Below, piece by piece: positions 13,798 to 20,836 of a stretch of DNA of 21,401 bases. Source of the stretch: Bacillota bacterium (GTDB taxonomy: Bacteria > Bacillota > Clostridia > DSM-8532); the NCBI GenBank assembly GCA_023440865.1, contig JAEXRM010000007.1, forward strand, positions 1 through 21,401. The letters run 5' to 3'. The notes under the pieces were generated by a model, which did not search any database, was not told where the DNA came from, and worked only from the letters and a program-made list of their open reading frames with translations. Numbering within the stretch: the first letter of the stretch is position 1; the number at the start of each line of letters is the position of its first letter. The translations under genes and the position numbers were made by a program.

Positions 13798-14496
13798 CTA
13801 TGCTCCGAGGTACGCCGCCTTCACGGCCGGATTCACCAGCAGCTCGCGGCCGGGCCCCGTCATCGTGATGCGGCCCGTTTCCATGACATGCCCGATATCC
13901 GCCGTCTGCAGCGCCATGTTGGCGTTCTGCTCGATGAGCAGGATCGTGACGCCCTGCCGGTTGATCTCGCGGATGATCTCGAAGATGTTCTTCACGATCA
14001 GCGGCGCAAGACCCAGAGACGGCTCGTCCATCATCAGCAGCTTCGGCCGGCTCATCAGGGCCCGCCCCACGGCCAGCATCTGCTGTTCTCCGCCCGACAG
14101 CGTGCCACCCAGCTGCCAGGAGCGTTCCTTCAGCCGCGGGAACAAGTCGTAGACCATGCGGATGTCGTCGTCGAGCTTGTCCTTGCGCAGGTAGGCGCCA
14201 ATCTTCAGGTTCTCGAGCACCGTGAGGTCGGCGAAGATGCGTCGTCCTTCCGGCACCAGCGTGATGCCCTTCGCAACGACCGCCTCGGGCCCCTTGCCGG
14301 TAAGATCCTCTCCCTGAAAGGAGATGGAACCGCCACTCGTTCTGACCAGACCGGAGATGGCGCGCAGTGTCGTGCTCTTGCCCGCACCGTTCGCCCCGAT
14401 GAGCGTGACGATGCTCTTTTCCGGCACCTCGAAGGATATGCCCTTCACGGCCTCGATGCCGCCGTAATGCACCTTGAGTTCATTGATTCTGAGCAT
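13798..14496 (-). CDS. livF: Branched-chain amino acid ABC transporter ATPase LivF
   Basis: A protein of 232 residues, the usual LivF length. Walker A GANGAGKS (34-41), signature LSGGEQQ (about 133-139), Walker B LLMMDEPSLGLAP (about 152-164) and the switch His-equivalent region (LLIEQN) are present. It is one of two ATPases that power leucine/isoleucine/valine import through LivHM. It overlaps the end of livG by 17 bp, so the two are translationally coupled. Start ATG 14494-14496 with GGGGGTGG 6 nt upstream (14503-14510), an SD that uses one G-U wobble. Last gene of the liv operon, followed by a strong terminator. Confidence 0.95.
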   Translation of the reverse strand: MLRINELKVHYGGIEAVKGISFEVPEKSIVTLIGANGAGKSTTLRAISGLVRTSGGSISFQGEDLTGKGPEAVVAKGITLVPEGRRIFADLTVLENLKIGAYLRKDKLDDDIRMVYDLFPRLKERSWQLGGTLSGGEQQMLAVGRALMSRPKLLMMDEPSLGLAPLIVKNIFEIIREINRQGVTILLIEQNANMALQTADIGHVMETGRITMTGPGRELLVNPAVKAAYLGA

Positions 14497-15331
14497 CTTC
14501 GACCACCCCCAGATACGCGTCGATGACTTGGACGTTGCCCTGGATCTCGGCCGGTGTCCCCTGCGCGATCAGACGCCCGAAGTCCAGCACGTAGATGCGG
14601 TCGGAAATGCCCATGACCAGGTCCATGTGGTGCTCGATCATGAACACCGTCAGGTTGTACTTCTCCTTGATCCTGACAATGAACTCCGCCAGCTCCTGCG
14701 TCTCCTGCGGGTTCATGCCGGCGGCCGGCTCGTCGAGCAGCAGCAGCTGCGGCCCGGTCGCCAGCGCGCGGGAGATCTCCAGCCTGCGCTGCAGCCCGTA
14801 CGGAAGGCTCGCTGCCAAATCGTCCTTCATGGGAAGCAGGCCCTGCTCCTCCAAAAGCGCGAGGCTTTCCTCGCGCATCCGTTTTTCTTCCTGCCAGTTG
14901 AGCCGGAAGGTGGCGGTCAGGAAGTTCTGCTTCGCGCGCATGTGCTTGGCCACCAGCACGTTCTCGAACACCGTGAGGCTCTTGAACAGGCGGATATTCT
15001 GGAAGGTGCGTGCGATGCCCCTTTCCGTGATGCGGTCGGGTGTATGGCGCACCACCTTGTGGTACATGCCCCGGTTCTCGCCGGCATACAGCTGCTTCAT
15101 CCGGCCCTGCGGATGATTGGACACGATGGTCCGGCCGCAGAAGTCCACGCAGCCGTTGGTCGGCTCGTACACCCCGGTGATGCAGTTGAAGGCGGTCGTC
15201 TTGCCCGCGCCGTTCGGACCGATCAGCGCGACGATCTCACCCCGGTTGACCTCCAGCGAGAGGTTGTTGACGGCAACGACGCCGCCGAACTGCATGGTCA
15301 GGTTTTCCACCCGAAGGATGTTCCCGCTCAT
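14480..15331 (-). CDS. livG: Branched-chain amino acid ABC transporter ATPase LivG
   Basis: A protein of 283 residues, within the family range. Walker A GPNGAGKT (38-45), a LivG-type signature LPYGLQRRLEISRAL, Walker B LLLLDEPAAGMNP and the switch region VFMIEHHMD are intact. The extra segment between Walker A and the signature (about 75-150) is typical of LivG relative to LivF and contacts the permease. Start ATG overlaps the livM stop as ATGA (15328-15331), and GGAGGTG lies 5 nt before it, inside the end of livM. It pairs with LivF as the nucleotide-binding heterodimer. Confidence 0.95.
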   Translation of the reverse strand: MSGNILRVENLTMQFGGVVAVNNLSLEVNRGEIVALIGPNGAGKTTAFNCITGVYEPTNGCVDFCGRTIVSNHPQGRMKQLYAGENRGMYHKVVRHTPDRITERGIARTFQNIRLFKSLTVFENVLVAKHMRAKQNFLTATFRLNWQEEKRMREESLALLEEQGLLPMKDDLAASLPYGLQRRLEISRALATGPQLLLLDEPAAGMNPQETQELAEFIVRIKEKYNLTVFMIEHHMDLVMGISDRIYVLDFGRLIAQGTPAEIQGNVQVIDAYLGVVEDAQNQ

Positions 15332-16407
15332 CGCGTCACCTCCCCTTCCTTCTTCTTGCCGAACTTGCCGCGGAAGAAGCGGAGCATGCGGTCAAGCGAC
15401 AGTTCCCGCGATCCCATGATGCCCTGGCTGTAGAACAGCACGACCAGCATGATGATGACCGAGAAGACGACCTTGCGGAAGCCCGAGCGCAGGAATGGAA
15501 TCTGGAACTGGCCCAGGAACGTCTCGACGTCGAGGAACCGCAGCCACCATTCACTGCAGGCGATGAACAGGAACGAGGCGATGCAGCTGCCGGAAACGGA
15601 ACCGATGCCGCCGAGCACGACGATGAGCAGGATCTCGTAGGTCATGCCGGACTTGAAGGCCGAGGCCTGCACCGTCGTCTGGTACATCGCCAGCAGCGCG
15701 CCGCCCACGCCGGCAAAGAACGAGCTGATCGTGAAGGCCAGCTGCTTGTGCTTCGCGAGGTTGATGCCCATGGCCTCGGCGGCGATCTCGTCGTCGCGGA
15801 TGGCCTTGAAGGCGCGCCCGTACGAGGAGTTGATCAGCAGCACGATCATCGCGATGCAGACGGCCGCCACCGCAAACGGGTACAGGACGGTATTGAAGGT
15901 CGGGAACTTGCGCAGCAGGTTCGAGCCGTTCGTGATCGGACCAAGCTGGTCCCACTGGAAGAACGCGCGGATGATCTCCGCAAAGCCCAGCGTGGCGATG
16001 GCGAGGTAGTCGCTCTTGAGCCGCAGCACGGGCAGGCCGATGAGGTATGCGAAAATGGCCGCCGCAATGCCCGCCATGGCCAGCGCCACGACCACCGGCA
16101 CCGTGAAGCGGATGATGCCGCCGTCGAAGTACTGGTAGACCGCCGCGCGGGACGCGACGGGAATCGTGAAGATGCCGTACGTGTAGGCGCCGATGAGCAT
16201 GAAACCGGCCTGCCCGAGAGAGAAGAGGCCGGTGAAGCCGTTGAGCAGGTTCATCGACACCGCGACGAGCGCGTAGATGGCCCCTTTCTTGAGCACCATG
16301 AACAGCATCGAGGACGGCGGCAGCAGCTGCTCGAGCAGAAACAGCACCCCGAACAGGGCGGCGGTGAGGAGCAGCGGCACGAGAATCTTCTTTTTCATGT
16401 TTGTCAT
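15328..16407 (-). CDS. livM: Branched-chain amino acid ABC transporter permease LivM
   Basis: A protein of about 359 residues with nine or ten membrane segments. The conserved LivM motifs are present: NLLNGFTGLFSLGQAGFMLIGAY near the N-terminus, LRLKSDYLAIATLGFAEIIR in the middle, and the ATPase-contact loop SYGRAFKAIRDDEIAAEAMGIN. It forms the transmembrane channel with LivH. The C-terminus has a long basic tail (FRGKFGKKKEG). ATG 16407 is preferred (GGGGGTGG 5 nt upstream); an in-frame GTG at 16416 overlaps that SD. It begins 12 bp after livH. Confidence 0.95.
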   Translation of the reverse strand: MTNMKKKILVPLLLTAALFGVLFLLEQLLPPSSMLFMVLKKGAIYALVAVSMNLLNGFTGLFSLGQAGFMLIGAYTYGIFTIPVASRAAVYQYFDGGIIRFTVPVVVALAMAGIAAAIFAYLIGLPVLRLKSDYLAIATLGFAEIIRAFFQWDQLGPITNGSNLLRKFPTFNTVLYPFAVAAVCIAMIVLLINSSYGRAFKAIRDDEIAAEAMGINLAKHKQLAFTISSFFAGVGGALLAMYQTTVQASAFKSGMTYEILLIVVLGGIGSVSGSCIASFLFIACSEWWLRFLDVETFLGQFQIPFLRSGFRKVVFSVIIMLVVLFYSQGIMGSRELSLDRMLRFFRGKFGKKKEGEVTR

Positions 16408-16419
16408 TGCATCCACCCC

Positions 16420-17304
16420 CTACACCTTGTCCGTGGACTTCTCGCCGAACAGGCCCGTGGGCTTCGCGACGAGGATGATGATCAGCAGGGCGAACGTGAA
16501 GGCGTCCGAGAAGGTCGACCACCCCAAGGCCTTGATGATGTTTTCGCAGATACCGATGAGGAAGGCACCCACCACGGCGCCGGGAATGCTACCGATGCCG
16601 CCGAACACCGCGGCCACGAAGGCCTTCAGGCCCGGCATGGATCCGGCGAGCGGCGTGACGGTCGCGTAGTTCGTGAAGTACAGCAGCGAACCCACTGCCG
16701 CAAGGAACGACCCGATGATGAAGGTCATGCTGATGACGGAATTGATTCGGATGCCCATGAGCTGGCTGGTCTCGAAATCGCGCGACACCGCGCGCATGGC
16801 CATGCCGATCTTCGTGTGCCGGATGACCAGCACCAGGGCGGCCACCAGCACGATGGTGAGCACCGGCGTCAGCAGCGTCACGACAGTGGCTGTCGACGAC
16901 CCGATGGGCACGGAGCCGCTGATGAACGGCAGGGTCGGATACTGCTTCGCCAGACCGCTGGTGGCGTACCATGCAATGTTCTGCAGCAGGTAGGACACGC
17001 CGATGGCGCTGATCATGATCGACATGCGGGGGGCTGACCGCAGCGGCTTGTAGGCCACCCGCTCGATGACGAACCCCAGCACGACCGTGATGATGATCAC
17101 CAGCGGAATGGACAGCCACAAGGGCAGCGAGGCCGACAAGTAGACCATCAGGAAGCCCGAGACCATGAAGATGTCGCCGTGGGCGAAATTGATGAGCCGG
17201 AGTATGCCGTAGACCATCGTATAGCCGATGGCGATCAGCGCATATTGTCCGCCAACCGAGATACCGGCCAACAGGTATGGCAGGTTGGCATTGAGCATTT
17301 CCAT
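16420..17304 (-). CDS. livH: Branched-chain amino acid ABC transporter permease LivH
   Basis: A protein of 294 residues with about eight membrane segments. Family motifs include GGQYALIAIGYTMVYGILRLINFAHGD near the N-terminus, the ATP-ase contact loop TKIGMAMRAVSRDFETSQLMGI, and AFVAAVFGGIGSIPGAVVGA. Partner of LivM. The start at 17304 has GGAGG 7 nt upstream; the ATG at 17322 would put that SD inside the gene. It is separated from livJ by 137 bp that contain a terminator-like hairpin, so it may be transcribed at a lower level than livJ. Confidence 0.95.
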   Translation of the reverse strand: MEMLNANLPYLLAGISVGGQYALIAIGYTMVYGILRLINFAHGDIFMVSGFLMVYLSASLPLWLSIPLVIIITVVLGFVIERVAYKPLRSAPRMSIMISAIGVSYLLQNIAWYATSGLAKQYPTLPFISGSVPIGSSTATVVTLLTPVLTIVLVAALVLVIRHTKIGMAMRAVSRDFETSQLMGIRINSVISMTFIIGSFLAAVGSLLYFTNYATVTPLAGSMPGLKAFVAAVFGGIGSIPGAVVGAFLIGICENIIKALGWSTFSDAFTFALLIIILVAKPTGLFGEKSTDKV

Positions 17305-17346
17305 GTGGGAACCTCCGTGCATGATGTCGACCGTTGCGCATGAAAA

Positions 17347-17374
17347 GAACGCAGCGGGGGCATGACGCCCCCGC
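17347..17374 (-). terminator. Intra-operon hairpin between livJ and livH (partial terminator)
   Basis: GCGGGGGC (17354-17361) and GCCCCCGC (17367-17374) form a perfect 8-bp G/C stem with a 5-nt loop. Read leftward it is followed by TGCGTTCTTTTC. It lies about 70 nt after the livJ stop and 50 nt before the livH start. It probably lets excess livJ message accumulate relative to the permease genes. Confidence 0.7.
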
Positions 17375-17441
17375 CTCGCGGATCAACCGACCCTTTCCGC
17401 CATTGCTTGGAGGCAAAAGCGGACTGGTTTCTTCCGGTTCC

Positions 17442-18623
17442 TTACTTCACGCTTTGGATGGCTTCGAACTTCCATGTGCCGTCCGCCGTGTTCACGCTCT
17501 TGATGTACGCGACATTGCGGATCGCATCGCCATTGGGATCGAAGGCGATGGCGCCGGTGACGCCGGTGTACGCCGTGGCGGGAAGCTTCGCCTGGATGGC
17601 GGTGGAGTCGGTGCTGGCGGCGGCCTTGATGGCTTCGACCGCGGTCATGTAGGCGTCATAGCCCAGCGCGGAGACAGCGGCGACGATGTCGTTGCCGCCG
17701 TTGTTGGAAAGCTTGGTGGCATCGGCCTTGAGCCATGCCTTGAAGCCGGAGACGAACTTGCTGCCGGCCTCGGTGTTGTCACCCTCGTCAAAGAAGGTGG
17801 AGACGGCCACCTTGAGGTCGGAGCCCTTCGCCGCCTCGAGGATGACGGAGCTGTCCCAGGTGTCGCCGGCCAGCAGCGGAATCTTCACGCCCTGTGAAGC
17901 GGCCTGGCCGATGATCAGCGAAGCGGCCTCGGTCGAGGTCGGGGCGAAGATGACCTCCGCGTTGGACTTTACGGCCGTGGTGAGGAAAGCGGTGAAGTCG
18001 GAGTTGCCTTCCTGGAAGGATTCCTCGACGACCGTTCCGCCCAGGGCCTCGAACGCCTTCTTGAAGTAGTTGCCAAGGCCGACGGAGTAGTCGTCACCAA
18101 GCTTGGTGAGGATGTAGGCGGTCTTGGCCTTGAAGGCGTCGACGGCGTAGTTGGCCAGGACGGTGCCCTGGAACGGGTCGAGGTAGCAGACGCGGAAATA
18201 ATGCTCGTTGCCCTCGGTGACCTGCGGGTTGGTGCAGGAAACGCCGATGACCGGAATCTTGGCCTGTGCGAACACGTCGCTGGCCGCAATCGATACGCCG
18301 GAGCCGTAGGAACCGAGCACGACGGCGCACTTCGCGCTCACGAGCTTGGAGGCGGCGGAGGGCGCCTTGTCGGTGGAGGATTCGTTGTCGACGATTTCGA
18401 GCTGGATGTCGTAGGTCTTGCCGCCGATGTCGACCTTGTTCAGCACGGAGTTGGCGTACTGGATGCCGAGGACCTCCTGCTTGCCGCCCGCGCCGTTGTC
18501 GCCGGAGGACGGTTCGAAGACGCCGATCTTGATGACATTCGCGCCTGCGGCGGTACCGCCGCAACCGGTCAACAGGGTGAACATCATGCAAAGGACGAGT
18601 GTGATGGCTGCAATTCGTTTCAT
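17442..18623 (-). CDS. livJ: Branched-chain amino acid-binding lipoprotein LivJ
   Basis: A protein of 393 residues. A lipoprotein signal ends in the lipobox LLTG-C21, so the mature protein is lipid-anchored outside the membrane, as expected for a Gram-positive binding protein. The rest is a Peripla_BP_6 two-lobe fold: IKIGVFEPSSGDNGAGG at the start of lobe 1, VVLGSYGSGVSIAASDVFAQAKIPVIGVSCTNP with the substrate-contact Ser/Thr region, and the hinge returning near FAPTSTEAASLI. It captures leucine, isoleucine or valine, or related amino acids, and delivers them to LivHM. ATG 18623 is preferred because GGAGG sits 8 nt upstream. It is the first liv gene and has its own near-consensus promoter. 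Confidence 0.93.
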   Translation of the reverse strand: MKRIAAITLVLCMMFTLLTGCGGTAAGANVIKIGVFEPSSGDNGAGGKQEVLGIQYANSVLNKVDIGGKTYDIQLEIVDNESSTDKAPSAASKLVSAKCAVVLGSYGSGVSIAASDVFAQAKIPVIGVSCTNPQVTEGNEHYFRVCYLDPFQGTVLANYAVDAFKAKTAYILTKLGDDYSVGLGNYFKKAFEALGGTVVEESFQEGNSDFTAFLTTAVKSNAEVIFAPTSTEAASLIIGQAASQGVKIPLLAGDTWDSSVILEAAKGSDLKVAVSTFFDEGDNTEAGSKFVSGFKAWLKADATKLSNNGGNDIVAAVSALGYDAYMTAVEAIKAAASTDSTAIQAKLPATAYTGVTGAIAFDPNGDAIRNVAYIKSVNTADGTWKFEAIQSVK

Positions 18624-18690
18624 GCGCGCTTCCTCCATGGTTCTTCTTCTCTCCGGCATCGTCCGTGCGAGGCGGACAGATGTCCCTGTC

Positions 18691-18719
18691 ATTATACTAC
18701 GCAGGAAAATCGATGTCAT
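18691..18719 (-). promoter_or_regulatory. Promoter of livJ
   Basis: Read leftward: ATGACA (18714-18719, 5 of 6), a 17-bp spacer and a perfect TATAAT (18691-18696). The leader to ATG 18623 is about 60 nt. A GGACATCTGTCC inverted repeat (18673-18684) lies at the expected transcription start. Confidence 0.85.
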
Positions 18720-18720
18720 C

Positions 18721-18737
18721 TTGCATTTTGTATGCAA
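18721..18737. promoter_or_regulatory. TTGCAT-N5-ATGCAA palindrome abutting the livJ -35
   Basis: A perfect 6-bp inverted repeat with a 5-bp centre, 1 bp upstream of the livJ -35 and 10 bp beyond the stop of the permease gene. It has no T-tract and a weak A/T stem, so an operator is more likely than a terminator. The position at about -37 to -53 suits an activator. Confidence 0.6.
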
Positions 18738-18746
18738 AACCCGGCT

Positions 18747-19673
18747 TCAGCGCGAAAGCAGGACGATCAGCACGGGGATGGTCACAAACGACAGCGCCGT
18801 GGTCAACAGCACCCCGAGAGCCGCGGTTTTGCCGCGTTCCGGCCCGCCATACTGCCGACCGAGCATGGCGCACAGGGACGCGGCCGGCATGCCCAGGCTG
18901 ATCGTGACCAGCCCCACCATCATCGGATCCCTGAAGACAAGTCCGGCAAGCAACCAGCCGGCCAGCGGCAGCGCGACAAGCTTGACGAAAGCGATGTAGA
19001 ACAGGCGCCTGTCCGAGAGGATGTCGCGGAAGTCGAAGTCCGCCAGGATGCTGCCCACCGCGATCATCGACAACGGTGTCGTGATGCCGCCGATGAAGCC
19101 CAGCGACTCGACAACCAGCGGAGGAACCGGAACCCGCAGGAAATAAACGGCCAGCGAGGCCAGACCGGCCAACAGGCCGGGCGTGAGGATGTCGCCGACA
19201 CGAATCCGGGCCCCCGCCTCCCGCTTGCCCCTTAGCAGCCGGATGCCATAGGTGAACAGCAGCACGAAGAACGGCAGATGCAGCAGGTTGTCGTAGAAAA
19301 TGGCGCCCTCGCCATAAATCGCCTGGACGACGGGGAACCCCATGAAATTCACGTTGGCGAACACCAGCATCATCTGGAAGACGCCGTCCCCGCCGGGTCC
19401 GCGGGCGGTCGGCCGGGCCAGGAGCTTCGCCAGAAACGGCAGTACCGCGTACATTGCCACCCCGAACGCCACCAGCAGCAGCACATCGCCTCCCGCTCCC
19501 TCCTGCCTGGTGACCGAATAGAGCACCAGCGCCGGACAGGTCACATTGACGATGAGCCCGGAAATGCCCTTTGTGGCCTCCGGTCCCAGTATCTTCTTCC
19601 GATTGAGCACATAGCCGATGACGACGGCAAGGAAAAGCTTGAGAAAGATGCTCCATACCGGTGTACCGCTCAT
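18747..19673 (-). CDS. AEC-family permease (auxin-efflux-carrier type, organic acid transporter)
   Basis: A protein of 308 residues with about ten membrane segments in two five-helix halves. Typical AEC features are an N-terminal LNRKKILGPEATKGISGLIVNVTCPALVL block, NVNFMGFPVVQAIYGEGA (helix with the broken-helix Pro), TTPLSMIAVGSIL and GMPAASLCAMLGRQYGG near the end. Bacterial members such as MleP and MdcF carry malate, lactate or malonate. Its ATG overlaps the dehydrogenase stop as ATGA (19670-19673), so translation is coupled and the permease probably moves the substrate or product of that enzyme. No terminator is visible between this gene and livJ, so read-through into the liv operon is possible. 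Confidence 0.88.
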   Translation of the reverse strand: MSGTPVWSIFLKLFLAVVIGYVLNRKKILGPEATKGISGLIVNVTCPALVLYSVTRQEGAGGDVLLLVAFGVAMYAVLPFLAKLLARPTARGPGGDGVFQMMLVFANVNFMGFPVVQAIYGEGAIFYDNLLHLPFFVLLFTYGIRLLRGKREAGARIRVGDILTPGLLAGLASLAVYFLRVPVPPLVVESLGFIGGITTPLSMIAVGSILADFDFRDILSDRRLFYIAFVKLVALPLAGWLLAGLVFRDPMMVGLVTISLGMPAASLCAMLGRQYGGPERGKTAALGVLLTTALSFVTIPVLIVLLSR

Positions 19674-20629
19674 CGGGCCACTTCCCCGAGTCGCGCGATC
19701 GCTGCGCGGATCACTTCGGCGGAGGCGAGAAGCCGTTCCCGCTCTTCGACCGCGAGGTTGAACTCGCCGATCTCCTGGATGCCCGTGCGGTTGAGGATGG
19801 CCGGCACGCCGCAATAGATGCCGTGGATGCCGTACTCGCCCTCGAGACAGGCGGACACGGCGTACAGGCGGTTCTCGTCGCGCAGGATCGCGGTGACGAT
19901 GCCGGTCACGGCACTTGCGATGCCGAAGGAGGTGCTGCCCTTGGCTGTCAGCACCCGGAAGCCGGCCTTCCTGGTGTTGTCCATGAGGGTTTCCAGGTCG
20001 ACACTCGAGAAGCGGTGGCGGTTGTCCGTCAATATCTCCGCGAACGGCTTTCCCCCGGCCCGGATATGGCTCCACGGCACCACCATCGAGTCCCCGTGCT
20101 CGCCCATGACATAGGCGTCGATGCTTCGGAGGTCCATGCCGACGATCTGGGCGATCATGTCCTTGAGCCGCGCGGTCTCCAGAATGGTGCCGGTGCCGAT
20201 GACGCGGTTCTTCGGGAACCCGGACAGCTGCCAGACGAGATACGCCATGACGTCGACAGGATTCGACACGACGACGAAGATGCCGTCGAATCCGCTGCCC
20301 ATTACCTCAGGCATGATCGAGCGGATGATGCCTGAGGTCTTGCCGAGCATGCTCAGCCGGTCGGTTTCACCGGCCATCGGCGCAGCCGCGGTGATGACGA
20401 CGATGTCGGCATCACGGCACGCCGCGTAATCCCCGCACACCACACGGACATTCCGGCTTTGGAAGTCCATGCTGTGCCGCAGGTCCCACACCTCGCCCTG
20501 CGCCTTCTCCCGGTTGATGTCGATGAGCACGACCTCCGCCGCCACGCCCTTGACGACCAGGCTGAACGCGGTGGTCGCACCCACGGCGCCCGCGCCGACC
20601 ACGACCACCTTCGTCACATTGCTTTTCAT
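19670..20629 (-). CDS. L-lactate/2-hydroxyacid dehydrogenase, LDH/MDH family, atypical specificity residues
   Basis: A protein of 319 residues, normal for NAD-dependent LDH/MDH. The NAD fold begins VVVVGAGAVGATTA (8-21) with acidic Asp37 for the ribose. SNPVDVMAY (122-130), catalytic His178 in GEHGDSMVVPWS and substrate-binding Arg154 are present. By ungapped alignment to bacterial LDH, the substrate-loop position 102 is Met85 (Gln in lactate, Arg in malate dehydrogenases), Arg109 is Arg91, and the His-partner Asp168 is Glu151 (ATTCTGGAGACC on the coding strand). Met at 102 is expected to favour larger hydrophobic 2-keto acids. Activity with 2-ketoisocaproate or related branched-chain keto acids is inferred; plain lactate dehydrogenase remains possible. 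The start has GGAGG 6 nt upstream. It is coupled to the AEC permease. Confidence 0.88.
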   Translation of the reverse strand: MKSNVTKVVVVGAGAVGATTAFSLVVKGVAAEVVLIDINREKAQGEVWDLRHSMDFQSRNVRVVCGDYAACRDADIVVITAAAPMAGETDRLSMLGKTSGIIRSIMPEVMGSGFDGIFVVVSNPVDVMAYLVWQLSGFPKNRVIGTGTILETARLKDMIAQIVGMDLRSIDAYVMGEHGDSMVVPWSHIRAGGKPFAEILTDNRHRFSSVDLETLMDNTRKAGFRVLTAKGSTSFGIASAVTGIVTAILRDENRLYAVSACLEGEYGIHGIYCGVPAILNRTGIQEIGEFNLAVEERERLLASAEVIRAAIARLGEVAR

Positions 20630-20687
20630 GATGTGCCTCCTGTCCATGCCATAGATGTGTGCATCCCTGTCGATATCTCCCACTCTG

Positions 20688-20708
20688 CCGCTGTCAAACA
20701 CACAGCGG
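20688..20708 (-). other. 7-bp stem-loop in the dehydrogenase leader
   Basis: CCGCTGT (20688-20694) and ACAGCGG (20702-20708) form a perfect stem with a 7-nt loop, at about +25 to +45 of the predicted transcript. It does not resemble a Rex box. It could be an operator or a leader structure. Confidence 0.45.
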
Positions 20709-20738
20709 AAAGAAACATGCCCCGGGGAAAACGGCTCG

Positions 20739-20768
20739 AGTATACCGGAAAAGGCGGACAGCCGTCAA
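20739..20768 (-). promoter_or_regulatory. Promoter of the dehydrogenase-permease operon
   Basis: Read leftward: TTGACG (20763-20768, 5 of 6), an 18-bp spacer and TATACT (20739-20744, 5 of 6). The predicted leader is about 100 nt. The -35 hexamer is part of the stem of the preceding terminator. Confidence 0.8.
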
Positions 20769-20791
20769 TTCATCCTTGACGACCGTCCGCC
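20747..20791 (-). terminator. Terminator of the coiled-coil membrane protein gene, overlapping the next promoter
   Basis: The arms 20753-20768 and 20776-20791 form a 16-bp stem in the leftward transcript (7 bp GC-rich, three pairs with two G-U wobbles, then 6 bp) with a 7-nt loop, followed by TTTT. In the rightward transcript the wobbles become A-C mismatches, so it is directional. It starts about 46 nt after the stop at 20837. Confidence 0.85.
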
Positions 20792-20836
20792 TTGATCATA
20801 CGCAACAGGCCCCGCCACGGGCAATGTCTGCGCTCC

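Noticed and set aside
14474..17037. Large rightward open frames over livG, livM and livH
   Set aside because: His/Arg/Glu/Gln-rich shadow frames of high-GC ABC transporter genes, with no SD or domain.
20688..20708. Rex (NADH-sensing) operator at the dehydrogenase gene
   Set aside because: The hairpin core CCGCTGT/ACAGCGG does not match TTGTGAA-N8-TTCACAA, and no other match was seen near the promoter.
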